A stretch of DNA of 64,000 bases, taken from contig NZ_VFMJ01000001.1 of NCBI RefSeq assembly GCF_006715005.1, positions 124,001 to 188,000 on the forward strand, given 5' to 3'. Position numbers and translations under genes: made by a program. Every line of letters starts with the position of its first letter. The stretch's first letter is position 1. The DNA is from Serratia marcescens. GTDB taxonomy: Bacteria; Pseudomonadota; Gammaproteobacteria; Enterobacterales; Enterobacteriaceae. A model generated the notes under the pieces. It searched no databases. It was not told where the DNA came from and saw only the letters and a list, made by a program, of their open reading frames with translations. Below are positions 8,521 to 17,376 of the stretch, one piece after another.

Positions 8521-9252
8521 GTGAAGCTAAAAGCATTGGCTATGGCCGCAATGGTCGGATTAGGGACGTTACCGATGGCGCTGCAGGCGGCTGAAGTGCC
8601 TGAAGGGCCGCACGTCGTCACCTCCGGCACCGCCAGCGTGGACGCCACGCCGGATATCGCCACCCTGGCGATCGAAGTGAGCGTTTCCTCCAAAGACGCC
8701 GCCCAGGCGAAGAAGCAGGTGGACGAGCGCGTGGCGCAGTACTTTGATTTCCTGCAGAAAAACAACATCGAGAAGAAAGACATCAGCGCCGCCAACCTGC
8801 GCACCCAGCCGGAATACGATTACCTGAAAACCGGTGAGTCGGTGTTGAAGGGCTACCGGGCGGTGCGCCAGGTGCAGGTGACCCTGCGTCAGCTGGACAA
8901 GCTGAACGAGCTGCTGGACGGTGCGCTGAAATCCGGCCTGAACGAGATCCGCGCGGTGGAGCTGGGCGTCGCCAAGCCGGACGTGTATCGCGAGCAGGCG
9001 CGGCAAAAAGCTATCGAGAACGCGACTCAGCAGGCCGAATCCCTGGCCAAGGGCTTCCACGCCAAGCTGGGGCCGGTGTACAGCATTCGCTATCGGGTCG
9101 CCAACTACCAGCCGATGCCGGTGGCGCGGATGTATAAGGCGGCCGGTGCGGCGGCGGAAAGCGACGCGGCGCAAACCTATGAACAGCAAAGCATTCACTT
9201 CGACGATCAGGTGGACGTGGTGTTCGAGCTGCAGCGTAACGCTGCGCAGTAA
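8521..9252 (+). CDS. yggE: Periplasmic SIMPL-domain protein YggE
   Basis: 243 residues. A signal peptide (cleavage after ALQA, residue 23) precedes a SIMPL/DUF541 domain (VTSGTASVDATPDIATLAIEVS). E. coli YggE is a periplasmic protein linked to lowered oxidative stress; the biochemical role is not firmly established. It starts with GTG at 8521, 7 bp after an AAGGAG ribosome site. Convergent with argP across a bidirectional terminator. Confidence 0.92.
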   Translation: MKLKALAMAAMVGLGTLPMALQAAEVPEGPHVVTSGTASVDATPDIATLAIEVSVSSKDAAQAKKQVDERVAQYFDFLQKNNIEKKDISAANLRTQPEYDYLKTGESVLKGYRAVRQVQVTLRQLDKLNELLDGALKSGLNEIRAVELGVAKPDVYREQARQKAIENATQQAESLAKGFHAKLGPVYSIRYRVANYQPMPVARMYKAAGAAAESDAAQTYEQQSIHFDDQVDVVFELQRNAAQ

Positions 9253-9270
9253 GGTTATCGTATTGAAGAA

Positions 9271-9298
9271 AAGGTTCGCTGCGGCGAACCTTTTTTCG
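9271..9298. terminator. Bidirectional terminator between yggE and argP
   Basis: A 9-bp stem (AAGGTTCGC at 9271-9279, GCGAACCTT at 9284-9292) with a TGCG loop, flanked by a T-run on the right and an A-run on the left, so it can serve both convergent genes. Confidence 0.85.
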
Positions 9299-9300
9299 TT

Positions 9301-10194
9301 TTAATCCTGACGCAGCACCAGGTGACCGTGTTCCAGCAGCGCGTCGGTCACTTTGCGCATCATGCGGCTTTCCGGCGCGAAGCGGTGCCAGTACAGCATG
9401 CGGCGCTGGTACAGCCCCGGCGTCAGATCGATCAGTTCACCGGATGCCAGCTCCTTTTCGATCTGCAGATGCGGGATCATACAGCAGGTGGTGCCCTGAC
9501 GCGCCAGCTGCACGAAGGCTTCCGATGAGTTCACGATGTGGCAGGGCACGCTGCCCGGCGACAGATCGAAGTTCTGCTGCAGGAATGCCTGATGCATGTC
9601 GTCGAGATGATCGAAGGCCACCGCCGGCGCTTTCAGCAGCGCGGAGCGGGTGACGCCGTTCGGGAAGTAGCGCTCGGCGAAGCCGCTGGAGGCCACGAAC
9701 AGGTAGTCCAGCGCTCCCAGCCGATCCACCAGGCAGCTCGGCAGCGGCTGCGGCTGAATACTCACCGCACCCACCACCTCACCGCGGCGTAGCCGCTCCT
9801 GGGTGCGGGTTTCATCTTCCACCTGAAGATTCAGGCGAATGGGGGAGTCCGCCAGCACCGGTTTCAGCGCCGGCAGCAGCCAGGTTGCCAGACTGTCGGC
9901 GTTGACCGCCAGCGACAGCAGCAGCGGCGTATCGACGCCGGTGTCGTTGCCGAGCCACTCTTCTTCCAGCAATTCCACCTGATGCAGCAACGCCAGCAGC
10001 TTTTGCCCTTGTTCGGTCGGGCGCGGCGGCACGGTACGGACCAGCAGCGGTTGGCCGAACAGGTTTTCCAGCTGTTTGATGCGTTGGGATACCGCCGATT
10101 GCGTGATACAGAGTTTTTGCGCGGCGCGCTCGAAGCCGCGCTCACGGATCACCGCGTCCAGCGCTTGCAGCGTACGATAGTCTGGGCGTTTCAT
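9301..10194 (-). CDS. argP: LysR-family regulator ArgP (IciA)
   Basis: 297 residues. The LysR winged helix-turn-helix is at the N-terminus ([48 protein letters not shown] region) and the effector domain follows. ArgP activates argO with arginine and governs several lysine-sensitive genes in E. coli. Position between argO-yggE and rpiA is the conserved enterobacterial arrangement and supports the call. Confidence 0.94.
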   Translation of the reverse strand: MKRPDYRTLQALDAVIRERGFERAAQKLCITQSAVSQRIKQLENLFGQPLLVRTVPPRPTEQGQKLLALLHQVELLEEEWLGNDTGVDTPLLLSLAVNADSLATWLLPALKPVLADSPIRLNLQVEDETRTQERLRRGEVVGAVSIQPQPLPSCLVDRLGALDYLFVASSGFAERYFPNGVTRSALLKAPAVAFDHLDDMHQAFLQQNFDLSPGSVPCHIVNSSEAFVQLARQGTTCCMIPHLQIEKELASGELIDLTPGLYQRRMLYWHRFAPESRMMRKVTDALLEHGHLVLRQD

Positions 10195-10356
10195 CGGAAA
10201 GATATCCCTTAAATTAGAATGATACCGGCACTATGCCACATTTTGCGCACGGCGCAGGTGGAAAAATCACGCCCCCAGCTCGCCGCCAAGCGGGTAAAAA
10301 TGCGGGCTGCGGTAAATAAGTGTGATCCTGCCGGCGTGAAAAACAGCGTTTTACCC

Positions 10357-10362
10357 TATAAT
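10357..10362 (+). promoter_or_regulatory. Predicted -10 element of rpiA
   Basis: A perfect TATAAT 37 bp before the rpiA ATG, in the 204-bp region divergent from argP. No convincing -35 hexamer is seen at the right spacing. Confidence 0.5.
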
Positions 10363-10398
10363 ACGCACACGTTTTCGTACAGAGGCAAGGGACATATT

Positions 10399-11055
10399 AT
10401 GACGCAGGATGAACTGAAAAAAGCGGTGGGCTGGGCGGCGCTGGAATACGTGACGCCGGGCACCATCGTCGGGGTTGGCACCGGCTCTACCGCCGCCCAC
10501 TTTATTGACGCGCTGGGCTCCATCAAGCACCAGATCGAAGGCGCGGTGTCCAGCTCAGACGCCTCCACCGCCAAGCTGAAAAGCCTCGGCATCCACGTGT
10601 TCGACAGCAACGAAGTGGACTCGCTCGATATCTACGTGGACGGCGCGGACGAAATCAACGGTCATATGCAGATGATTAAGGGCGGCGGCGCTGCGCTGAC
10701 GCGCGAGAAGATCATCGCCGCCATCGCCAAGAAATTCATCTGCATCGTCGACGCCAGCAAGCAGGTCGACGTGCTGGGCAAGTTCCCGCTGCCGGTGGAA
10801 GTGATCCCGATGGCCCGCTCTTACGTGGCGCGCGAGCTGGTGAAACTCGGCGGCCTGCCGGAGTATCGTCAGAACGTGGTGACCGACAACGGCAACGTGA
10901 TCCTCGATGTGCATAACCTGAGCATCACCGACGCCATCGCGCTGGAGAACAAGATCAACGGCATCGCCGGCGTGGTGACCGTGGGGCTGTTCGCCAATCG
11001 CGGCGCGGACGTGGCGCTGGTCGGCACCCCGGAAGGCGTGAAAGTGGTCAAATAA
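10399..11055 (+). CDS. rpiA: Ribose-5-phosphate isomerase A
   Basis: 218 residues, nearly identical in plan to E. coli RpiA (219). It interconverts ribose-5-phosphate and ribulose-5-phosphate in the pentose phosphate pathway. The family motifs [19 protein letters not shown] and [12 protein letters not shown] (catalytic Asp, Glu and Lys region) are all present. The frame is open 60 codons further upstream, but the ATG at 10399 matches the E. coli start and follows an AAGG ribosome site and a TATAAT box, so the extension is rejected. Confidence 0.97.
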   Translation: MTQDELKKAVGWAALEYVTPGTIVGVGTGSTAAHFIDALGSIKHQIEGAVSSSDASTAKLKSLGIHVFDSNEVDSLDIYVDGADEINGHMQMIKGGGAALTREKIIAAIAKKFICIVDASKQVDVLGKFPLPVEVIPMARSYVARELVKLGGLPEYRQNVVTDNGNVILDVHNLSITDAIALENKINGIAGVVTVGLFANRGADVALVGTPEGVKVVK

Positions 11056-11070
11056 GCCTCCGCCGTCTGT

Positions 11071-11089
11071 GGCCCGGTAGCGCCGGGCC
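11071..11089 (+). terminator. Hairpin downstream of rpiA
   Basis: GGCCCGG / CCGGGCC (7 bp, 5-nt loop) 15 bp after the rpiA stop. No T-run follows, so it may be a weak terminator or a 3'-end stabilising structure. Confidence 0.5.
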
Positions 11090-11347
11090 GCATAATTCTT
11101 CGGTTAAAATATCTTTTCTGAAAAACGGCAAATTTGGTGACTTATGTCACATTGTGAAACCTGACTCCCCAAAGCTTCTGCCGAAAACTTTCCCTATGGC
11201 ATTTTCTGCCGTAAACCGCCATGAACGCTGCGCCTTGTCCTGCCGGGCAGGCAATCGTTTGTATTGCCGCCCGCGTTATTTTTGTTATGTTGGATGGGAG
11301 CTGTGTCGTCACAGCCGCTTCTGAAGTCTGAACATAGGGTCGGGTAA

Positions 11348-12586
11348 ATGGCAAAAGTATCATTGGAGAAAGACAGGATTAAATTCCTGTTGGTGGAAGG
11401 GGTTCATCAGAGCACGGTCGATAATTTACGTGCCGCCGGTTATACCAACATCGAATACCACAAGGGTGCGTTAGACACCGAATCGCTGAAGGCATCCATC
11501 CGCGATGCACACTTCGTCGGCATCCGATCGCGTACGCATCTGACCGAAGAGGTGTTTGCCGCCGCAGAAAAACTGGTGGCGGTGGGCTGCTTCTGCATCG
11601 GCACCAACCAGGTTGATCTGAAAGCGGCGACCAAACGCGGTATTCCGGTCTTCAACGCCCCCTTCTCCAATACCCGATCCGTGGCCGAAATGGTGCTGGG
11701 CGAGCTGCTGTTGATGCTGCGCGGTATTCCGGCCGCCAACGCCAAGGCGCACCGCGGCGTGTGGCACAAATTGGCCGTGGGCTCTTATGAGGCGCGCGGC
11801 AAAAAGCTGGGCATCATCGGCTACGGCCACATCGGCACCCAGCTGGGCATTCTGGCCGAAGGGCTGGGCATGAAAGTGTTCTTCTACGATATCGAGAACA
11901 AGCTGCCGTTAGGTAACGCGCAGCAGGTGCGCCATCTGTCCGATCTGCTCAATATGAGCGACGTGGTGACGCTGCACGTGCCGGAAACGCTGGCCACCAA
12001 GAACATGATGGGGGCGGAAGAGCTGGCGCTGATGAAACCGGGCGCGATTCTGATCAACGCCTCGCGCGGCACCGTGGTGGATATTCCCGCGCTGTGCGAC
12101 GCGCTGGCCAGCAATCACCTGGCGGGCGCGGCGATCGACGTCTTCCCGGAAGAGCCGGCGACCAACAGCGATCCGTTCAACTCGCCGCTGTGTGAGTTCG
12201 ACAACGTGCTGCTGACGCCGCACATCGGCGGTTCCACGCAGGAAGCGCAGGAGAACATCGGCGACGAAGTGGCCGGCAAGCTGGCGAAATACTCCGACAA
12301 CGGATCGACTCTGTCCGCCGTCAACTTCCCGGAAGTGTCGCTGCCGGCGCATGGTCCGAACGCCAGCCGCCTGCTGCACATCCACGAAAACCGTCCGGGT
12401 GTGCTGACGCAGATTAACCAGATCTTCGCCGAAGAGGGGGTTAACATCGCCGCCCAGTATCTGCAAACCGGGCCGGAAATCGGCTACGTGGTGATCGACA
12501 TCGAAGCGGAAATCGCACGCGCCGACGCCGCGCTGCAGCGCATGAAGGCCATCGACGGCACCATTCGCGCCCGTCTGCTGTTCTGA
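11348..12586 (+). CDS. serA: D-3-phosphoglycerate dehydrogenase
   Basis: 412 residues (E. coli 410). It catalyses the first committed step of serine biosynthesis, oxidising 3-phosphoglycerate with NAD. The NAD-binding GYGHIGTQLG lies near residue 160, the dehydrogenase signature (HVPETLATKNMMG, LINASRGTVVDIPAL) follows, and a C-terminal ACT domain (HENRPGVLTQINQIFAEEGVNIA) would bind serine for feedback inhibition. The 292-bp upstream gap holds its leader. Confidence 0.97.
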   Translation: MAKVSLEKDRIKFLLVEGVHQSTVDNLRAAGYTNIEYHKGALDTESLKASIRDAHFVGIRSRTHLTEEVFAAAEKLVAVGCFCIGTNQVDLKAATKRGIPVFNAPFSNTRSVAEMVLGELLLMLRGIPAANAKAHRGVWHKLAVGSYEARGKKLGIIGYGHIGTQLGILAEGLGMKVFFYDIENKLPLGNAQQVRHLSDLLNMSDVVTLHVPETLATKNMMGAEELALMKPGAILINASRGTVVDIPALCDALASNHLAGAAIDVFPEEPATNSDPFNSPLCEFDNVLLTPHIGGSTQEAQENIGDEVAGKLAKYSDNGSTLSAVNFPEVSLPAHGPNASRLLHIHENRPGVLTQINQIFAEEGVNIAAQYLQTGPEIGYVVIDIEAEIARADAALQRMKAIDGTIRARLLF

Positions 12587-12607
12587 TTCGGCGGCTTGCC
12601 GCAACGA

Positions 12608-12633
12608 AAAAGGCCGGAGCGATCCGGCCTTTT
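12608..12633. terminator. Bidirectional terminator between serA and fau
   Basis: An 11-bp stem (AAAAGGCCGGA / TCCGGCCTTTT) with a GCGA loop. It ends in T on both strands and so serves the two convergent genes. Confidence 0.85.
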
Positions 12634-12634
12634 G

Positions 12635-13243
12635 CTATTTGGGCTCGTGCCACGCCCAGCTGCAGAGCGGGGTGAGGATTTCCGGCAGCGGGATATCCCA
12701 GTGCTCGGTCGGCAGGCGCTCCACCTGCTGGCAATCATGGGCTAGACCGATGGGATAGGGGCCGCCGCTGCGCCAGTTTTGCAGGGTGCGATCGTAAAAA
12801 CCGCCCCCCATGCCCAAACGCTGCCCGGTATGATCGAATGCCACCAGCGGCGTCAGCACGACGTCAAGTTCGCCCAGCGGCAACACCTGGCGCACATCGA
12901 GGCGGGGCTCGAGAATATTGAAGCGATTGCGTACCAGCGGCGTTTCCGGCGCATAGCGCAGGAACAGCAGGTGACCCGAGCTGAACGGGTGCAGCACCGG
13001 CAGGTAAACCCGTTTGCCGAGCGTCCACAGTTGCTCGATCAGCGGCCCGGTATCGAGTTCGCCGTCAAACGACAAAAATACTGCGATGCTGTGCGCCGCC
13101 TGAATGCGTGCATGTGCGGCAAGGCGCTCGGTTATCTTGTCTGCGGCAAAGCGTTGCTGATCCGGCGTAAGTTCGCGTCGGCGTTGGCGAATAAGTTGGC
13201 GAATGGCTTGGCGCTGCTGCGCGAATTGGGGTTGAAAAGACAT
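12635..13243 (-). CDS. fau: 5-formyltetrahydrofolate cyclo-ligase
   Basis: 202 residues; a 5-formyl-THF cyclo-ligase-family protein (YgfA/Fau) that converts 5-formyl-THF to 5,10-methenyl-THF using ATP. N-terminal RQLIRQRRRELTPDQQ, the glycine-rich LGMGGGFYDRTLQNW and PLVAFDHTGQRLGMGGG are diagnostic. The start giving MSFQPQFAQQ is chosen because the upstream extension enters the 6S RNA gene. As in E. coli it lies downstream of ssrS and is probably made from the 6S RNA precursor transcript. Confidence 0.92.
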   Translation of the reverse strand: MSFQPQFAQQRQAIRQLIRQRRRELTPDQQRFAADKITERLAAHARIQAAHSIAVFLSFDGELDTGPLIEQLWTLGKRVYLPVLHPFSSGHLLFLRYAPETPLVRNRFNILEPRLDVRQVLPLGELDVVLTPLVAFDHTGQRLGMGGGFYDRTLQNWRSGGPYPIGLAHDCQQVERLPTEHWDIPLPEILTPLCSWAWHEPK

Positions 13244-13295
13244 CGTATCAGGCTTGCTCAGTGTGGCGTTCAGCACACATAAACCGCTGAGAAGG

Positions 13296-13478
13296 GGAAT
13301 CTCCGAGATGCCGTCGCAGGCTGTAACCCTTGAACCCATGGTTCAAGGTGAACGTGCCGTCGCAATCTTAAGGCTTCTCGGCGCACCGAGCGTGCTCACC
13401 GATCGCGGAGCAACACATTCTGTTTGTACTAAATATCGGCTCAGGGGACTGGCCCGCTGGCGAACATCTCAGAGAAAT
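13296..13478 (-). ncRNA. ssrS: 6S RNA
   Basis: About 183 nt, recognised by sequence: the 5' part begins ATTTCTCTGAGATGTTCGC on the minus strand, continues with the GGCCAGTCCCCTGAGCCGATATT-like block, and ends in CATCTCGGAGATTCC, which pairs with the 5' end. The two ends are complementary, as needed for the closing stem. 6S RNA mimics an open promoter and sequesters sigma-70 RNA polymerase. Its place between zapA and fau is the conserved one. Confidence 0.95.
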
Positions 13479-13518
13479 TTTGTACTCGTTGCCGAAACTT
13501 TGATTTCAACAACTTAAG

Positions 13519-13848
13519 TTATTCGAATTGTGCATCCTGACGTTCAGAGATGCGACCTTGTTCAAGCAGCGCTTGTTCAATGGTCTGCTGCAGCATCCGT
13601 ATGCGTTGTTCCATATTGGACGCATAGTCACGGGTTTTCAACCGTTCTTGAGCAAGTTCGTGACAGACGTTCAATGCCGCGATGAAAACCAGTTGCTCAG
13701 TATTGGAGACTCTAGTGCGAACTTTAAGATCTTGCAACCGTTGGTTAAGATCGTCCGCCGCCATATTCAACGCATCTTGTTGTTCTGGCGGGCAATTGAC
13801 TCTTAACGAGCGGCCAAAAATTTGAATATCTACCGGTTGTGCAGACAT
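13519..13848 (-). CDS. zapA: Cell division protein ZapA
   Basis: 109 residues, the same length as E. coli ZapA. It binds FtsZ and promotes bundling of the Z-ring. The N-terminal [20 protein letters not shown] and the C-terminal coiled coil ([20 protein letters not shown]) are characteristic. The ATG at 13848 is chosen over an upstream in-frame Met because it matches the family N-terminus and has a GGAAGG ribosome site. ssrS and fau follow downstream. Confidence 0.95.
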   Translation of the reverse strand: MSAQPVDIQIFGRSLRVNCPPEQQDALNMAADDLNQRLQDLKVRTRVSNTEQLVFIAALNVCHELAQERLKTRDYASNMEQRIRMLQQTIEQALLEQGRISERQDAQFE

Positions 13849-14167
13849 GCCACCTTCCTGCCTAAATTTCGCGCCAGCCTTGTCCGCCCTGGCCGGGCCG
13901 TCAAAGCGGGCGCCACTATATATACCTCGGTACCAAGATACAACCCCTTTTTCAGTACCTGGTTGTAATCTACTGTGGCGCACATTGCCAGTCAAAAAAG
14001 GGTTTCAAAATGCGTATTTACCGCACTTTTGCCACCCGACGGCGCAGTGTGAAACCTGCCACATCGCGATTATAACTAGCCACTGAGGTGTCGCGCTTAT
14101 CTGGTATAGCGACGGACCTTGGTGGTAGCATAACACGAACTTATCCTGCCAACGATGACGAATGCGC
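13849..14167. other. Divergent zapA-ygfB intergenic region
   Basis: 319 bp without a gene. On the zapA side there is a good promoter (see 13915-13943) overlapping an imperfect CTCGGTACCAAG palindrome. On the ygfB side TATAAC (14071-14076) lies 17 bp after TGTGAA, a weak promoter candidate. No RNA gene or repeat is seen. Confidence 0.5.
13915..13943 (-). promoter_or_regulatory. Predicted promoter of zapA
   Basis: On the minus strand TTGTAT (13943-13938) and TATAGT (13920-13915) are separated by 17 bp, 67 bp before the zapA start. The spacer contains the near-palindrome CTTGGTACCGAG. Confidence 0.6.
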
Positions 14168-14746
14168 ATGTCTATACAGAATACATTTCCAAGTTACCAA
14201 TCTTTGACCGTGGCCCTCAACCAGCAGTCGGTGGCGTTGACCGCGGCAGAAATGCACGGCCTGATCAGCGGCCTGCTGTGCGGCGGCAGCCGTGACGCCG
14301 GCTGGCAGGCGCTGGTGCACGATCTGACCAACGAAGGCGTGGCCTTCCCGCAGGCGCTCAGCCAACCGCTGCAACAGCTGTATGAAGTAACGCGTGAAAC
14401 GCTGGAAGACGATGAATTCCTATTCCAACTGATGCTGCCTGAAGGGGAGATCGTCAGCGTGTTCGATCGCGCCGATGCGCTGGGCGGTTGGGTCAACCAC
14501 TTCCTGCTCGGGCTGGGCATGATGCAGCCGAAGCTGGCTCAGGTGAAAGACGAGGTCGGTGAAGCGATCGACGATCTGCGCAACATCGCGCAGCTGGGCT
14601 ACGACGAAGACGAAGATCAGGAAGAATTGGAACAGTCGCTGGAAGAAGTGGCGGAATATGTGCGGGTCGCCGCCATCATGTGCCACGGCGAATTCACCCG
14701 TCACAAGCCGACGGCGCCGGAAAACATCAAACCGACGTTGCACTAA
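14168..14746 (+). CDS. ygfB: UPF0149 family protein YgfB
   Basis: 192 residues, the length of E. coli YgfB. The motifs [60 protein letters not shown] and the ending PTLH are diagnostic. The family is helical and acidic. In Pseudomonas a relative affects antibiotic resistance; no function is settled in enterics. MSIQN (14168) is preferred over the Met two codons upstream by comparison with E. coli. It is the first gene of the ygfB-pepP-ubiH-ubiI series. Confidence 0.93.
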   Translation: MSIQNTFPSYQSLTVALNQQSVALTAAEMHGLISGLLCGGSRDAGWQALVHDLTNEGVAFPQALSQPLQQLYEVTRETLEDDEFLFQLMLPEGEIVSVFDRADALGGWVNHFLLGLGMMQPKLAQVKDEVGEAIDDLRNIAQLGYDEDEDQEELEQSLEEVAEYVRVAAIMCHGEFTRHKPTAPENIKPTLH

Positions 14747-14801
14747 ACGTTCTATCGCCCCTCCGCCGGCGGTGCGGATGGCATGATTTCAGGAGAAGGT
14801 A

Positions 14802-16118
14802 ATGACTCAGCAGGAATTCAACAACCGCCGTCAGGCGCTGTTGGCGAAAATGGCGCCGGCCAGTGCGGCGGTTATTTTCTCTGCGCCGGAAACGACGCGC
14901 AGTGCAGATTCAGACTATCCCTATCGGCAGAACAGCGACTTTTGGTACCTGACCGGCTTCAATGAGCCGGAAGCGGTGCTGGTGCTGATTAAAAGCGACG
15001 AAACGCACAACCACAGCGTGTTGTTTAACCGGGTGCGCGATCTGACGGCGGAAATCTGGTTTGGCCGCCGTCTGGGGCAAGACGCCGCGCCGGCGAAGCT
15101 GGGCGTGGATCGCGCGCTGCCGTTCGATGAAATCAATGACCAGCTGCACCTGCTGCTCAACGGCCTGGACGTGGTCTACCACGCGCAGGGCGAATACGCC
15201 TATGCCGATCAGATCCTGTTCGGCGCGCTGGACAAGCTGCGCAAGGGGTTCCGCCAGAATCTGCAGGCGCCGGCCACCGTGACCGACTGGCGGCCGTGGC
15301 TGCACGACATGCGGCTGTTCAAGTCACCGGAAGAGCTGGCGGTGATGCGCCGCGCCGGTGAGATCAGCGCGTTGGCGCATACCCGCGCGATGGAAAAATG
15401 CCGCCCGGGCATGTTCGAATATCAGTTGGAAGCGGAAATTCACCATGAATTCACCCGCCTCGGCGCCCGCTACCCCTCTTACAACACCATCGTCGGCAGC
15501 GGCGAAAACGGCTGTATCCTGCACTACACCGAGAACGAGAGCCCGATGCGCGACGGCGATTTGGTGCTGATCGACGCCGGCTGCGAGTACCAGGGATATG
15601 CCGGGGATATCACCCGCACCTTCCCGGTCAACGGCAAGTTCAGCAAGCCGCAGCGCGCGGTGTACGACATCGTGCTGGCGTCGCTGCTGCGCGCTTTGGA
15701 ATTGTTCAAACCCGGCACCAGCATCCGCGAAGTCAACGACGAAGTGGTGCGCATCATGGTGGTCGGGCTGGTGGAGCTGGGCGTGTTGAAAGGTGAAGTC
15801 GACCCGCTGATCGCCGAGCAGGCGCACCGTCAATTCTTCATGCATGGGCTGAGCCACTGGCTGGGCCTCGATGTGCACGACGTCGGCCACTACGGCACGC
15901 CGAGCCGCGATCGGCTGCTGGAGCCGGGCATGGTGCTGACCGTGGAGCCGGGGCTGTACATTGCGCCGGATGCGGACGTGCCGGCGGAATACCGCGGCAT
16001 CGGTATCCGTATCGAGGACGACATCGTGATCACCGCCGACGGCAATGAAAACCTGACCGCCACCGTGGTGAAAGACGCCGATGCTATCGAAGCGTTGATG
16101 GCGGCGGCAAGGTCATAA
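14802..16118 (+). CDS. pepP: Xaa-Pro aminopeptidase
   Basis: 438 residues (E. coli PepP 441). A cytosolic dimetal peptidase that removes N-terminal residues next to proline. The N-terminal creatinase-like domain is followed by the pita-bread catalytic domain with metal ligands in LIDAGCEYQGYAGDITRTFPV (two Asp), HGLSHWLGLDVHDVG (His) and LTVEPGLYI and IRIEDDIVI (Glu). A GGAGAAGG ribosome site precedes the ATG. ubiH begins 1 bp after its stop. Confidence 0.96.
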   Translation: MTQQEFNNRRQALLAKMAPASAAVIFSAPETTRSADSDYPYRQNSDFWYLTGFNEPEAVLVLIKSDETHNHSVLFNRVRDLTAEIWFGRRLGQDAAPAKLGVDRALPFDEINDQLHLLLNGLDVVYHAQGEYAYADQILFGALDKLRKGFRQNLQAPATVTDWRPWLHDMRLFKSPEELAVMRRAGEISALAHTRAMEKCRPGMFEYQLEAEIHHEFTRLGARYPSYNTIVGSGENGCILHYTENESPMRDGDLVLIDAGCEYQGYAGDITRTFPVNGKFSKPQRAVYDIVLASLLRALELFKPGTSIREVNDEVVRIMVVGLVELGVLKGEVDPLIAEQAHRQFFMHGLSHWLGLDVHDVGHYGTPSRDRLLEPGMVLTVEPGLYIAPDADVPAEYRGIGIRIEDDIVITADGNENLTATVVKDADAIEALMAAARS

Positions 16119-16119
16119 A

Positions 16120-17298
16120 ATGAGCGTAATTATCGTTGGTGGCGGTATGGCGGGCGCGACGCTGGCGCTGGCTATCTCGTCGCTTACTCAGGGAAGAATG
16201 GCGGTAGATCTGGTCGAGGCGACTCGGCCGGATGACCGCAACCACCCAGGCTTTGACGCCCGCGCCATCGCATTGGCGCAGGGCACCTGCCAACAGCTGG
16301 CGCGCATCGGCGTTTGGCCGGTGCTGCGCGACTGCGCCACACCGATCACTCAGGTGCACGTCAGCGATCGCGGCCATGCCGGTTTCGTGAATCTGCAGGC
16401 GCAGGATTATCAGGTCGATGCGCTCGGCCAGGTGATCGAACTGCACGACGCCGGGCAGCGGCTGTTCGCACTGCTGGCGAAGGCGCCGGGCGTTACGCTG
16501 CACTGCCCGGCGCGGGTGGTGGACGTGATTCGCACCGCAGAGCGGGCAGAGGTGCTGCTGGACAACGGTCAGCGCCTGTGCGGGCAGCTGCTGGTGGCGG
16601 CCGACGGTTCGCGTTCGGCGCTGGCGCAGGCCTGCAACATGCAGTGGCGGCAGGAGGACTATCCGCAGTTTGCCACCATCGCCAACGTCACCACGGCGGA
16701 AGATCCGCAGGGGCGCGCCTTCGAGCGCTTTACCCGCTATGGGCCGCTGGCGCTGTTGCCGATGTCGCAGGGGCGCAGTTCACTGGTGTGGTGCCATGCG
16801 CGCGAAGATCGCGCCCGAGTGGATGCCTGGGACGACGAGCGCTTTATCGCCGAGCTGCAACAGGCCTTCGGCTGGCGGCTGGGGAGTATCCTCAAGGCCG
16901 GTAAACGGCACAGTTATCCGCTCAGCCTGCTGACTGCCGATCGCCATGTCAGCCACCGGCTGGCGCTGGTGGGCAACGCCGCGCAGACGCTGCACCCGAT
17001 CGCCGGGCAGGGGTTCAACCTTGGCCTGCGCGACGTGATGTCGTTGGCGGAAACGCTGGCGGAAGCGGTAGACAGCGGCGAAGACGCCGGCGGTTATGCA
17101 CTGCTGAGCCGCTACCAGCAGCGGCGGCAAAACGATCAGCAGGCGACGATCGGCGTGACCGATGGGTTGATCCACCTGTTCGCCAACCGTTATGCCCCGC
17201 TGGTAGTCGGCCGCAGCCTGGGGCTGATGGCGATGGAACGTTTGCCGGCGGTGCGCGACGCCTTCGCCAAGCGAACGCTGGGCTGGGTGGAACGTTAG
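16120..17298 (+). CDS. ubiH: 2-octaprenyl-6-methoxyphenol hydroxylase
   Basis: 392 residues (E. coli 392). An FAD monooxygenase of aerobic ubiquinone biosynthesis. The FAD-binding GGGMAGATLALA is at the N-terminus, the DG motif is AADGSRSALAQA and the third flavin motif is LVGNAAQTLHPIAGQGFNLGLRD. The GN in that motif, where related hydroxylases have GD, is normal for UbiH. Start 1 bp after pepP, so they are co-transcribed. Confidence 0.96.
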   Translation: MSVIIVGGGMAGATLALAISSLTQGRMAVDLVEATRPDDRNHPGFDARAIALAQGTCQQLARIGVWPVLRDCATPITQVHVSDRGHAGFVNLQAQDYQVDALGQVIELHDAGQRLFALLAKAPGVTLHCPARVVDVIRTAERAEVLLDNGQRLCGQLLVAADGSRSALAQACNMQWRQEDYPQFATIANVTTAEDPQGRAFERFTRYGPLALLPMSQGRSSLVWCHAREDRARVDAWDDERFIAELQQAFGWRLGSILKAGKRHSYPLSLLTADRHVSHRLALVGNAAQTLHPIAGQGFNLGLRDVMSLAETLAEAVDSGEDAGGYALLSRYQQRRQNDQQATIGVTDGLIHLFANRYAPLVVGRSLGLMAMERLPAVRDAFAKRTLGWVER

Positions 17299-17376
17299 AG
17301 ACATAGTCGGGCGCTTTAACGCGCCCAAAGCGCGGCGCGGCAAGGCGTCGCGCGTTATTTAAGGAAATCGAGCAGC

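Noticed and set aside
10219-10398. A 60-codon N-terminal extension of rpiA
   Set aside because: It runs through the promoter region, including a TATAAT box, and the ATG at 10399 gives the conserved RpiA N-terminus.
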